This document shows, in pieces, positions 54,237 through 64,000 of a DNA stretch of 64,000 bases (positions are counted from its first letter, which is position 1; the number at the start of each line of letters is the position of its first letter). Location: NCBI RefSeq assembly GCF_037975245.1, contig NC_092575.1:1927001-1991000 (forward strand). Reading direction: 5' to 3'. The translations under genes were made by a program, and so were the position numbers. The notes under the pieces are model-generated. The model worked only from the letters and a program-made list of their open reading frames with translations, searched no databases and had not been told where the DNA came from. The stretch is from Apostichopus japonicus. Its lineage: Eukaryota; Echinodermata; Holothuroidea; Aspidochirotida; Stichopodidae.

Positions 54237-57200
54237 CATAGCCATTGACACAGTGTATCTGTGTACCTTACAGTAGTCTCTTATATTGAGGCTTAATCGT
54301 GGATGGTGCTGAAGTATCAGCTAGTTCAGGCGCATGCTGGGCTTTCAAGGAAAAATGCATGATGGGACGTATTTTAAATCACATCTCTATGGAAACAGAG
54401 TGATTCTTGTCACACAGTCTGCTTGCACTTGTATGGTTTCTTGTCATGTCATAGACAAACAGCTCGAAAGAGATAATAGTAAATTCATGACATTACAAAG
54501 GGCCATTTGCTTCGGGCTCCAATTTTGGAAGCTTTTTTTTTTGTACCAATGATTTATTTTCTCATTGAAAGATTTATTTTGAAGCTGTCTCCATTTCAAG
54601 CTGTTTGTGTTTGCTTTCTCCGTCATTTTTCAAGAGGAAACAACTCTCAGGCTGTTGAGCCATTGTTGATGCTTGATAAATTCAGCGTAGTCTGAAAGTA
54701 ATGTCTTCTTGCTTTGAAAGCAAAAGACAGGGATTGTGCAAATTATGTTTCAACTTGCATCATGTTTTGTGAGTTCAGACATGTATGAAACAAAATCTTC
54801 TTCATACATGTTAAAAGAGGGACTCAAAAGCTGATGGACTGTTCAATCCCTCAAGTACCATACCTGCCAAGCCGGGGGGGGGGGGGGAGGAGGGGGGGGT
54901 CAGTGTGCCAAAGTTTGCTCATTTGAAAATATCACAATCAGGTGCTTTAATGAAAAAAATTTCACAATCGAGTGATTTTATGACCGGTACATCTCTAGAT
55001 GTACATAGGGAATCTTGACTCTTGACTGATGACCAGTCGTGACATGGTAACATGCATGAAAATTGTATGAGTCTGTGATATTATATGGAAGGTCAATCCA
55101 AATGATAGTAGTAACAGAGATTCCGAGACAGGCACCATTTCAAGGCCCCTTGTCGAAAATGGAAAGAAATCCTGGATCAGAAATGTCTGCGTGTGCGAGC
55201 GGGAAAACTTTTTAGTTCATAATGTTGTCATTGGGGTCGAGTGTAAACTGGGTGTTTTTTTATGTTTAAATATCTCGACTGCATGAGGTATTGTCACCGG
55301 TGCAATACTCTCTGTTTTAATTATGTATGAACTTTGAGAAAGGGAGTGAATGTGTAATCATGGAGTTACCAATTTGAGATCAACTCACTTGTAAATGGGA
55401 TTTGAAAGTTATTACCTATTCACAAAATGGAATGACCAGATTTTCTGAAGTATCTTCAGATAGGTAAGTATATAGTTGAAAAATGTATAATTCTTTACAA
55501 AGGGATATTCCAGTGGTACTGCAATACTAATTGGAAAGACATTTATATTCTGTTTTCACTGTAAGCCTCCCCCCCCCTCCAATATCGTTTTCTTATAGTG
55601 ATTGCAATTTTTCGCAAGGTTCATTATAGTCAGATAAACCACTCAACTCTAGGAATACAACCTTTTCAGTCAGTGGTCTTTGAAATCATCATCTCAAAAA
55701 TTTATTCTTAAACATCTTTAGTTCCTTGTAAAAGCCTGGTTATTTGATTTGGAATCTTTCCAATTCTTTTTTCTCCAGATATCAATGTTTTTGTAAGAGT
55801 ATTGCCTTCTTTTGTTAATACAAGGTATTTTCAACTCAGTTGCCATGGTGATATCATTCACCCAACTGTTGCCAGAACGATTATTGCAAAAGATCACCAA
55901 GGTTATAAATAAGGGAATTTGTACAAGGTGCCATCAGAATGAAGTTTTCCTATAGTGAATGGAAATAAAATTGAATGTGTAAAGTTGTGCCAAATTTGTG
56001 CCACTGGAATATTCCTTCGAGGACTGTCTACGCGGGTGAGAGTTCTGTTAAACGAAACTTAAATTATGAATATGTAAATGTGAGAAATGCATGTTATATT
56101 ATGATGGGGAATGTTCTCAGACACATCAATGAAAAATGAAAGAAGTTATCAGTATGAAATTGGAAGATAGAAAAATAATAAACAATCATGCATTTTGAGA
56201 GATTTTTTAGTTTCTTGCGTCAACATCTGAATTATAAATCAAGAAATGAGGTTACAGACCTGAGTTGAAGATGAATGATGCATCAAGTCATACGACGAAT
56301 GATGTAGCTGCCGATCAGCACAAGTCAGTCCATGAGTTTCTTATGGGCGTCTCCAGGCAACTACACTGATAAAAGGTGACCCTGAATTTTTCAAAAGATC
56401 CAGCAACTTGGTAAGAAATGTTCTCCTAACGAGATGGATTAATTTATTTCCACCTGTGTGTCATTTCTCATAGATTCTGACTCCCCATTACTGCAAATCT
56501 GATATTAGTTAATCAGAGTTTTATACCAAGTTTCTGGGGAGGTTCTCCCAACATTCTGATATAAAATATGTTAACAATGTAATCCTGACAAATGTAAGTA
56601 TTGCTGGGTTTGAAATGACATGGGAGAAATGTACTTCCGCTCTTATCCCTAACTCTGAAAATATCTGTAAGGAAAGATGAACGCAGACATTTGATGAGAC
56701 GAAAATGCGAGCCATAAAAAAGTATGCGAAAAAGTGTAAAACCACAGTGTGGATTTCAAAATTCTGTACACATTGTCAATTTTATTCACTCTCCATGGAA
56801 ATTGATAAATCATAAAATTGTTCAAACTTAAAAGAACAAATTCATGTCTTAAATTAAGCAATTCATGTTATCTCCTTTTGACAATATCTATGTTAAAAGA
56901 GACACAAATTCAACCATCATCCTTAGCTTATGTCAAGAAAAAACTCTCGTAAACAGCTAAGGAATATCTTGTATCATTTGAGAGATTCACGTCTTGGAGG
57001 TGTCAGTTTGAAAATCTTTTGATGTCGTAGTGCCACTTTGCCCACACAGCGGACGTGTATTACTCCTGCACCACAGGTTACCTGCATCTGTAATACCAAT
57101 ATGGTACATATCCACATGGTACATATCCACACCTGCTAACAAAGGTTCATTATCTGGCATTGTTTACATTCCCTTTGTGTTTTTCTTTCTTTATTGTTTT

Positions 57201-58887
57201 CAAGGTGGAATGTTAGCTGCTTGGACCATGAAAACCACTGGCATCATTACGTCACGTTTCAACCACCTTCAATATTTTTAGATTCAGCATTTGCAAAAAC
57301 CCATTTCTATTATTGAAAATTAACAATGCCCCCCAAAAAGTAATAATGATAAAAAAAAAACATACAAAATTGAAGCATGTGTGGTTTGATGATGTCAATT
57401 GTAGACTGGATCAAGTCTCCAGCCTTTCAAAGTGAAGAAGTTAGAAACAATCTGTAATATCTTCCAATGGAAATAAGAATGTTTATCTATGATGTTTGGG
57501 GAAGTTATCTCCATCTCATAGATCAATAATAATGTTTGCTTTCGTGTCTTGAGTAAGAGACGGTTAAACACACCAAAAAGAGTGCTATGAGCTACTCAGA
57601 CACTCAGGAACAAAGGACAAATACCCTCACAGATACCAATTACTAACTGCGATTAATACTAGCTATATGGTATTCAAGGTGCCACACTGTTTTGAAAATT
57701 GTGTTAAGTTTAACCTGAAAGAAGTATAACTAGGGGGAAGGGGGGGGGGATGGTGTTTGCAGGGGAAAGGGGTTTGAAGCATGTCACATTAAAATTACCC
57801 CATTCCCTTCCTGACTGATAAGCTTACGACAATCTTAGGGTACTACTAGGTCACCCTCCTTCTAAAGCTATACATGAACAGGGAGTTATGAAAGTTGTAG
57901 ACAAACACATTTATTGATTCATTGAAGCTATGTGCCTCGCAGCCTGTAATCTTAGTATTGGTTTGTACCATTGATACAGCAATACCATCAGTTAGTTACG
58001 AATTACAAACTGTTTCATGGTCGGTTACAGCTACTATTGCCTTCAGCTCTTACACCTACCCCTAATCAAACTAGTTTTTCTCATAACTCTTTAACAAATC
58101 TATGAGGACAACGCCACAAAGGTGCCGCAGTCGATCCAAACCCGGATGGCCTTGTGGTAACGTTTTCTTTTCAGAACTCTTTTTCTACTGCTAGAAGGAG
58201 ATTGTTCAAACATATTAAGAAACTTATAGACTTAGATTTACTGCTCGTGGTCAACCTAAGGTTTGTAAAATGCTGTAATAGATATGATAGACCTGCTGTA
58301 TATTTGACTATTAATCAGTTGTGATTTCTCGCCGGAGGCGAAAGAAATCTGACACTTGCCATTGTCTGAAGATAAGATTATTATATGTCTTCAACCAGTG
58401 ATGCTGTAAGTCTAATAATTATGTAAGCTTGACAAGAGATTGCAACGTTTTGTAATGGATGAATCTGCCACGCATCACACTGCCAATTAATGCCAATTTA
58501 AAAACATTTTTTTTTCATTAACAGTACACAAGTTAGGGAATTAACCTGGAAGGACGGTCCCATTTTTCACAAAAAAATTCTGTTAAAAACTTGATTTGCC
58601 CTTTGTAAAGCATTATGATTTATTCTAGAGGTCAGTGGGATGTATACAAGCAAACGACATAGAATGCTTGTCCAAACATTTTTTTAAAAACATATTCAAA
58701 GGTTTTGGCACGGATAAAAAAGTCTGCAACTCTCCCAGGTTTCCATAACAGAAACTCTCACTCTCTCCCTCTACACACATACTGTATGCCATTCCATTTG
58801 CACAACATTAACCACCAGGATCCTCTCCATAAGTTTCCATGAATGATAATGCTTCTTCTACCCATCGGTCACACCTCGTCTCTACAT
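54237..58887. other. Convergent intergenic region USP30-NCBP3
   Basis: 4.65 kb between the stop codons of two convergent genes, holding their 3' untranslated regions. AATAAA-type signals occur near 55965 and 56178 on the + strand. No further exon, RNA gene or transposon end is recognised. Poly-G/C runs lie near 54875-54898, 55570 and 57737. Confidence 0.5.
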
Positions 58888-61800
58888 CTATGTGTCATCC
58901 TGGACTTCAATTTTCAATGACGGTAAATTTTCCAGCAGTTTGCGGCTGGTCTCACGGTTGTGCAGCCAAGCTCTCAGATCGTCGTCCTGATGGAGGGCAC
59001 CCTTGACCTTTGAACTCTTCTCTCCTTCCTCCTCCTCCTCCTCCTCTTCTTCCTCCGACGAAGACTTCTCGGAAATGTCGTCCTGCGTGTCCACAATGAT
59101 TTTGAGATTCTCCAGCGAGGAGGCGGGGGTCGGAGCTCCCCGTATATGCCCCAACCGATCCCGGACGGATAACCGATTCTTGAGGCCCTCCCTAGCGTCT
59201 CTCACCTTGTACAGGGGCTCCTGGTGTCCCACCTCCTCCCTATGACAACGGGGGAAAAAATATTCCAGATTTCAAGAAAAGATTTCAACATTGAGTCAAC
59301 TTTGAAGACTGGAGGTAATGTGGGTTTTTAATTTTTCCTTTTAAATAAAGTGAGCCATCACCATGAACTACTAATAACAATACATGACTCATAAAGAGAG
59401 ATGTAATTACAATATTTGTGTAATTAAGAAACTGATTGGTCTAGGTTTACCATACATCCCGATCACCCAGATATGTCTTCCTCTTGCTATCTGAGGTGAG
59501 TGTCCAGGTGGACGTCCAATATTGCAAAACATTTCCAGATTTTATGGTAATAAAAGCAGCGATGATTCTGCCATCTAGCTACTCCAACTTGAGCGCAGAA
59601 ATGCAGATTGTTCAAGGCAACATTCTATCTACCATTCTGATCCGACAATGCATATTGCTTTTCAACACCAAACTTCATGTTGGAAATCTTCCAAATACAT
59701 TTCTTTTCCAACAAGAGGTTGGGTTGGGAGAACTCCTCAACTGAAGACTCCTCTCCCAGGCCACAGCAACTTGTTTTCTCGAAAGAAATATACCCACAAC
59801 CAAATTGGTCAAAATGTCATTTTTAAGACTTTGAATTTTTGAGATTGATACTGCAGGGCACTTTTTTTTTTTAAAGCTTAACTGGTGAACCATTATAGAA
59901 AGGGAAAAACAACAAAAACCAACCTAAATTTCTTTAATTCAGCTTCCACCTCATCAGCGTACATTTGCATTTTCCGTTTCGGGGAGACGTTGCCCATCGC
60001 ATGCTTCAGTTCCGCATCCAGATTCTCTGCCTCTTCATCCACGGCGTCCTCCTTGCCTCTCTTCTCCCCATCCTCCTCCTCTTCTCCTTCGCTTCCCGAC
60101 GAGTGCCTCTTGGCGGTTCCTTTCTTTAGACGTTCTCTCAAGTCAGTGGTTGGTCCTTTGGCAATATGTAAAAGAATTGAAAATGTATCGTTTCTAAAAA
60201 ATATATAAATGTTCGAGCAGTTGCGTCGCGGGCCAGGTCAGGTCTTGGGGAAAATGATATCACTTTTTAAAGAAGCACAGTACAACAAAGAGAAATACAT
60301 TATTTTTTATCCCATATTCCCTCTGACCCCATCATTGACACCAAGCCCCAGTGCTGGAGTTCCCTCTGCCACCCCCTCCCCTCCCCTCCCTTCCCCTCCC
60401 CTCTCCTCCCTTGCCCCCTCTCTCTCTCTCATCAGGCCTGTGTTCAAGTCAACCTTTGGCATTTGGTCAGGTCTTGGGGAAAATGATATCACTTTCTAAA
60501 GACGCACAGTACAACAAAGAGAAATACATTATTCTTTATCCCATATTCCCTCTGACCCCATCATTGACACCAAGCCCCAGTGCTGGAGTTCCCTCTGCCA
60601 CCCCCTCCCCTCCCCTCCCTTCCCCTCCCCTCTCCTCCCTTGCCCCCTCTCTCTCTCTCTCTCATCAGGCCTGTGTTCAAGTCAACCTTTGGCATTTGGT
60701 CAGGTCTTGGGGAAAATGATATCACTTTTTAAAGAAGCACAGTACAACAAAGAGAAATACATTATTTTTTATCCCATATTCCCTCTGACCCCATCATTGA
60801 CACCAAGCCCCAGTGCTGGAGTTCCCTCTGCCACCCCCTCCCCTCCCCTCCCTTCCCCTCTCCTCCCCTCTCCTCCCTTGCCCCCTCTCTCTCTCTCTCT
60901 CATCAGGCCTGTGTTCAAGTCAACCTTTGGCATTTGGTTTAATAGTCAAGATGCAAAGAGCGAAAGGTCACAAAACTTTGTCCCCGACTCAACGTACTTG
61001 ATTCGGCTTCATCTGGTTTCCTCTTCCTGGGATGGAGGCTCTCCTCTTCTTCTGCCTCCCAATCCTCCTGGTGTCCATGCCTCCTTTTGCGTCTGTCGGA
61101 AGTCGCTGGCTGGTATTTACCATCTCTGTACTGCTGACGTCTGAAAAGATAAATGAATTTTTCAAAAGGTGACGTAAACATGATAGTAGTAAAATAATGC
61201 CTTTTGGTTTTTACGGTCTGACTGCATTTGACTGGATGGTATTCTCTGTAATGACTTTCTTGTTATTCCAATAAAAAGTAAAGAATAGTGGTTGCAAGGA
61301 TGTAGGAAGGATGAATGCATTGATTCTGTTACGGGTAATCTCTTAAAACTGTTATTTGCCCCCCCACATCACTTCCCCACTCCCCCCACCCCTGATGCAC
61401 TTGAGAGGAAGATGAATCAATTAACTACAACACAGGTCTCTGTGTAAACAACAAACATTATAGACACAGGTAAGAAAATTTTCATGTTTCAATCAAAACA
61501 GAATATGCAACAATGATGAAATGACAAGAGTTTTGTAAGAGAATCAGGTGGTTCCCAAGAGACAATTACATCTCCAAGCCCCCCTTTCTACTTTATTCGT
61601 GTTCCCTTAAAGTATGTTATGACAATGAGAATACACCATCTTTATCCCATCCTTTTATGGGTCCCCTCAATATCTCACAATTTTGACACTTATTGACCCC
61701 CAGGGCTGACCTCCCTCCCCCCCAACCTACCCACCCACAACCCCTCTTGACAGACCTACTCCTCATACGAGATCTACAAACTTGGGTCCATTTTCATCAT

Positions 61801-62424
61801 TTTTGCCCATCCCAGCCATTTCGGTTTGGTGACTTACTTGGACAAGCTGACCAGTCCCTTGTAGCCGCCAAAGTTTGGGTTTCCGTATTTGAGGTAATAC
61901 TGGCTGTGTTTGTAGGCACCTTTCTGCTTCCTGTCATCTAAGGAAAATAAACACGTATGAAAAAATATGTAAAAATATTAAAAAAATATTAAAAACATAT
62001 AAAAAATATGTAAAAATAAATAATAAAAAAATAAATTAAAAAATTAAAAAAAGGACAGTGATTGGGAAATACCCATCTGGATGAATCCATCACCTTATAA
62101 CTTAATGGCTTAGGTGGTTCAACACGGAGCCTGTATTTCTTGAGGTCACCATGCTGGCCAATCCAACCTTTGCCACTTGATATATATGGTCGTTCCAATG
62201 GTCAGTCGGTGTCCTGGTCATCATAATGTTAGTCTGACGAGTGAGAGATCTTTTTTCTAACAGGCTGCTAAACTCACCCATGGATGCATATCTCATGATG
62301 AGTTCATCTGCTTTTGGGTGTGCTTTACCGATTCTCAAGATGTCCTTAGATTTGATCTCCACCGGTCTCATGTCCGCCTCCACCATCTCTAGACATTCCA
62401 TGGCTTGCTCAGACATTTCAGAAT
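58888..62424 (-). CDS. NCBP3, nuclear cap-binding subunit 3, 3' part (5 exons)
   Basis: NCBP3 (C17orf85/ELG) binds the m7G cap with NCBP1 and links mRNA to TREX/exon-junction factors for nuclear export. Minus-strand exons 62424-62278, 61937-61838, 61140-60998, 60155-59924, 59239-58888 (stop TAG) join in phase, about 324 codons. The RRM-like N-terminus lies beyond the window, because the first exon here begins mid-codon. Matches to human NCBP3 in order: KADELIMRYASMDDRK (human LFMRFATKDDKK), HSQYYLKYGNPNFGGYKG (human RSQYYMKYGNPNYGGMKG), acidic and RS-like linkers, KRKMQMYADEVEAELKKFR (human MTMYADEVESQLKNIR), a poly-Glu run and the C-terminal LENLPSLKIEV (human LDNLPSLQIEV). The poly-Glu is coded by a GAG/GAA repeat at 59027-59055. 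The gene is convergent with USP30. Confidence 0.95.
60239..60937. repeat. Three-unit 229-237 bp tandem repeat in an NCBP3 intron
   Basis: CAGGTCTTGGGGAAAATG starts units at 60239, 60468 and 60701. The third ends at GGCATTTGG 60937. Units are almost identical; lengths 229, 233 and 237 differ mainly by growth of an internal (CT)n and a CCCCTCCC run. The array stops about 60 bases from the splice donor at 60998, and each unit repeats a pyrimidine-rich stretch on the + strand. Confidence 0.95.
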
Positions 62425-62910
62425 CTTAAAATTTAATAAACCATGAGAAAAATATATTCTTACTTCAGTTTTACTTTTAAAACAAACATAATCAGAAATT
62501 ATTCAAAGGAATGTCATGAAACGTAATGATATAATATTTTGTTGAGATGTTACCCCCCCACCCCCCTCTCCTCCCACCACTAAACATAATTATTAATAAA
62601 CTAGATATTGATGCAGGCCAAGTTGGACGAATAAAATATCTCAATGAAAGAAACATGCTTCCTGGATGGCAGTGGTTAAGTGCATGCTGATATCTTAAAC
62701 CAATGCTAGTATTAAATGTAGTCAAAGAGCAAATTCAATATGGTCAAGGGTTTATTCTTCATTATTTTGAAATATATTTGGTTTAGACATGCCAATGAAT
62801 TGTACTAATATAGGATATCAGCAGTAAAGCTAAAGTTGAAGGCTTATAGTCTGATACACCAAGCCATTAACCACAAATCACTGGTAGCTTGTAACACAAA
62901 TGTTATACCG

Positions 62911-63214
62911 GTGCTGTGCCTGAGTAGATAAAGGCGGTGGCATTTGAAGCAAATGAGGCTTAGCAATTGGGAGGTTCGGGGTTCGATACCTGGCCGGGTG
63001 ATAGTAAGGTGGGTTTTTCATCCAAGAGCAATCTACACATTCCCCATCTGAAATGACTTTCTAAATTGAAATGATTCCAAAATGGGAGTTAAAACTGTTG
63101 AGTTGGAAGCCACCTGACATGAAAGTTGAAATCCATAAGCCCTTCCAGGCTTCCCAAACATTTCCTGGTTGCTTAATCGTTGTAAAAATAACTGCCTGAT
63201 TATTATTATTATTA
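62911..63214 (+). mobile_element. tRNA-derived SINE, second family
   Basis: It has a good RNA polymerase III B box (GGGTTCGATACC at 62979-62990), about 50-60 bases after an A-box-like TGCCTGAGTAGATAAAGG. A ~200-base body and a (TTA)n tail follow. It has no similarity to the SINE at 44705. It resembles tRNA-headed SINEs with a long variable region; it is not a functional tRNA by folding. Confidence 0.6.
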
Positions 63215-63515
63215 CACCCAAGTGTGCGCAATTCAAACAGCCACTCCCAAGGGCACACAGTATGGAAACCATTATGCATTCCCAGGGTGCTGCTACAATC
63301 AAGCACACAGCAGAACTATCTTTACAAGTTTAAATCATATGAACACAGTCATAAACCTGGCTGCAGAGGAGCAATTGCCTTGCCCAAGGACACAACATGA
63401 TAATCTAGCCAGGACTGCAATCTGCAATCCTTACATAGCAAATTATAACCAAAATGGTTGGTGATTAATATAAGAATAACATTAATACCAAAATATCATG
63501 AAACAAAAATATCAT

Positions 63516-64000
63516 GAGTCCATATACTACCGTCCATATACTACTATATATAGCGAGTCCATATACTACTGTCCATATACTACTATATATAGGGAGTCCA
63601 TGTACTGTTCATATACTACTATATATAGGGAGTCCATATACTACTGTCCATATACTACTATATATAGCGAGTCCATATACTACTGTCCATATACTACTAT
63701 ATATAGGGAGTCCATATACTACTGTCCATATACTACTATATATAGGGAGTCCATATACTACTGTCCATATACTACTATATATAGGGACTCCATATACTAC
63801 TGTCCATATACTACTATATATAGGGAGTCCATATACTACTGTTCATATACTACTATATATAGGGAGTCCATATACTACTGTCCATATACTACTATATATA
63901 GCGAGTCCATATACTACTGTCCATATACTACTATATATAGGGAGTCCATATACTACTGTTCATATACTACTAAATATAGGGAGTCCATATACTACTGTCC
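63516..64000. repeat. 39-bp satellite running off the window
   Basis: GGGAGTCCATATACTACTGTCC... with a 39-base period (spacing checked at 63557 and 63596), at least 12 units. Each unit itself contains two half-units (CCATATACTACT twice) and a TATATATA block. Variants G/C at the second base and TCC/TTC recur in some units, suggesting a higher-order pattern. Confidence 0.95.

Larger units (their letters stand above)
62425..64000. other. NCBP3 intron or upstream region to window end
   Basis: I find no further NCBP3 exon here. Because the exon at 62424 starts within a codon after a plausible acceptor, this stretch should be intron. It contains a SINE and a satellite array (listed separately). 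Confidence 0.5.

Noticed and set aside
60351-61144. Long overlapping open frames of Pro/Ser-rich peptides
   Set aside because: They are translations of the CT/CCCCTCCC-rich three-unit repeat in an NCBP3 intron and of the opposite strand of an NCBP3 exon.
63516-64000. CRISPR-like array
   Set aside because: Units are contiguous with no unique spacers and the DNA is animal nuclear; it is a satellite.

Overview
The window reads as nuclear DNA of an animal, most likely a marine deuterostome invertebrate (echinoderm or hemichordate grade). The genes are split by GT-AG introns, the background is AT-rich and dotted with long poly-G/poly-C runs, and there are many short terminal-inverted-repeat DNA transposons, tRNA-derived SINEs and LINE 3' fragments. 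The species cannot be fixed from sequence alone. All gene models below were built by hand from splice-site phase and family similarity.

Left third (about 0.7-28.3 kb): a direct segmental duplication, 669-8603 and 13316-28313. Each copy carries a five-exon sigma-class glutathione S-transferase on the + strand, and both genes spell an intact 210-residue protein. The second copy has grown to nearly twice the length of the first. The cause is DNA transposon insertions: a 5.8 kb element with 31-bp perfect terminal inverted repeats inside intron 1, itself inside an older MITE and itself hit by a 1.2 kb hAT-like element and a LINE fragment, plus two further MITEs. Because the first copy keeps the empty sites, the insertions can be ordered after the duplication. 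The 4.7 kb spacer between the copies is another transposon dump, including a 1.7 kb hAT-like element placed in a GACGTGTAAATTT tandem repeat.

Middle (29.9-39.8 kb): a four-exon gene on the minus strand (290 aa, perhaps PIMREG/FAM64A-like) lies head-to-head with TMX2 (seven exons, 273 aa, + strand), an ER membrane thioredoxin-like protein. Next (43.2-54.2 kb): a second head-to-head pair, an unrecognised four-exon minus-strand gene (312 aa) and USP30 (nine exons, 500 aa, + strand), the outer-mitochondrial-membrane deubiquitinase. The right end (58.9-62.4 kb) holds the last five exons of NCBP3 on the minus strand; its 5' exons lie beyond the window. Its introns contain a three-unit 229-237 bp tandem repeat, and a 39-bp satellite runs off the right edge.

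The genes are not an operon: they are detoxification/prostaglandin-type GSTs, ER redox, mitochondrial ubiquitin removal and nuclear mRNA cap/export functions that happen to be neighbours. I did not find a convincing new multi-gene system. The most informative features are the nested transposons with datable empty sites and the intact GST pair whose copies differ at active-site-proximal positions.
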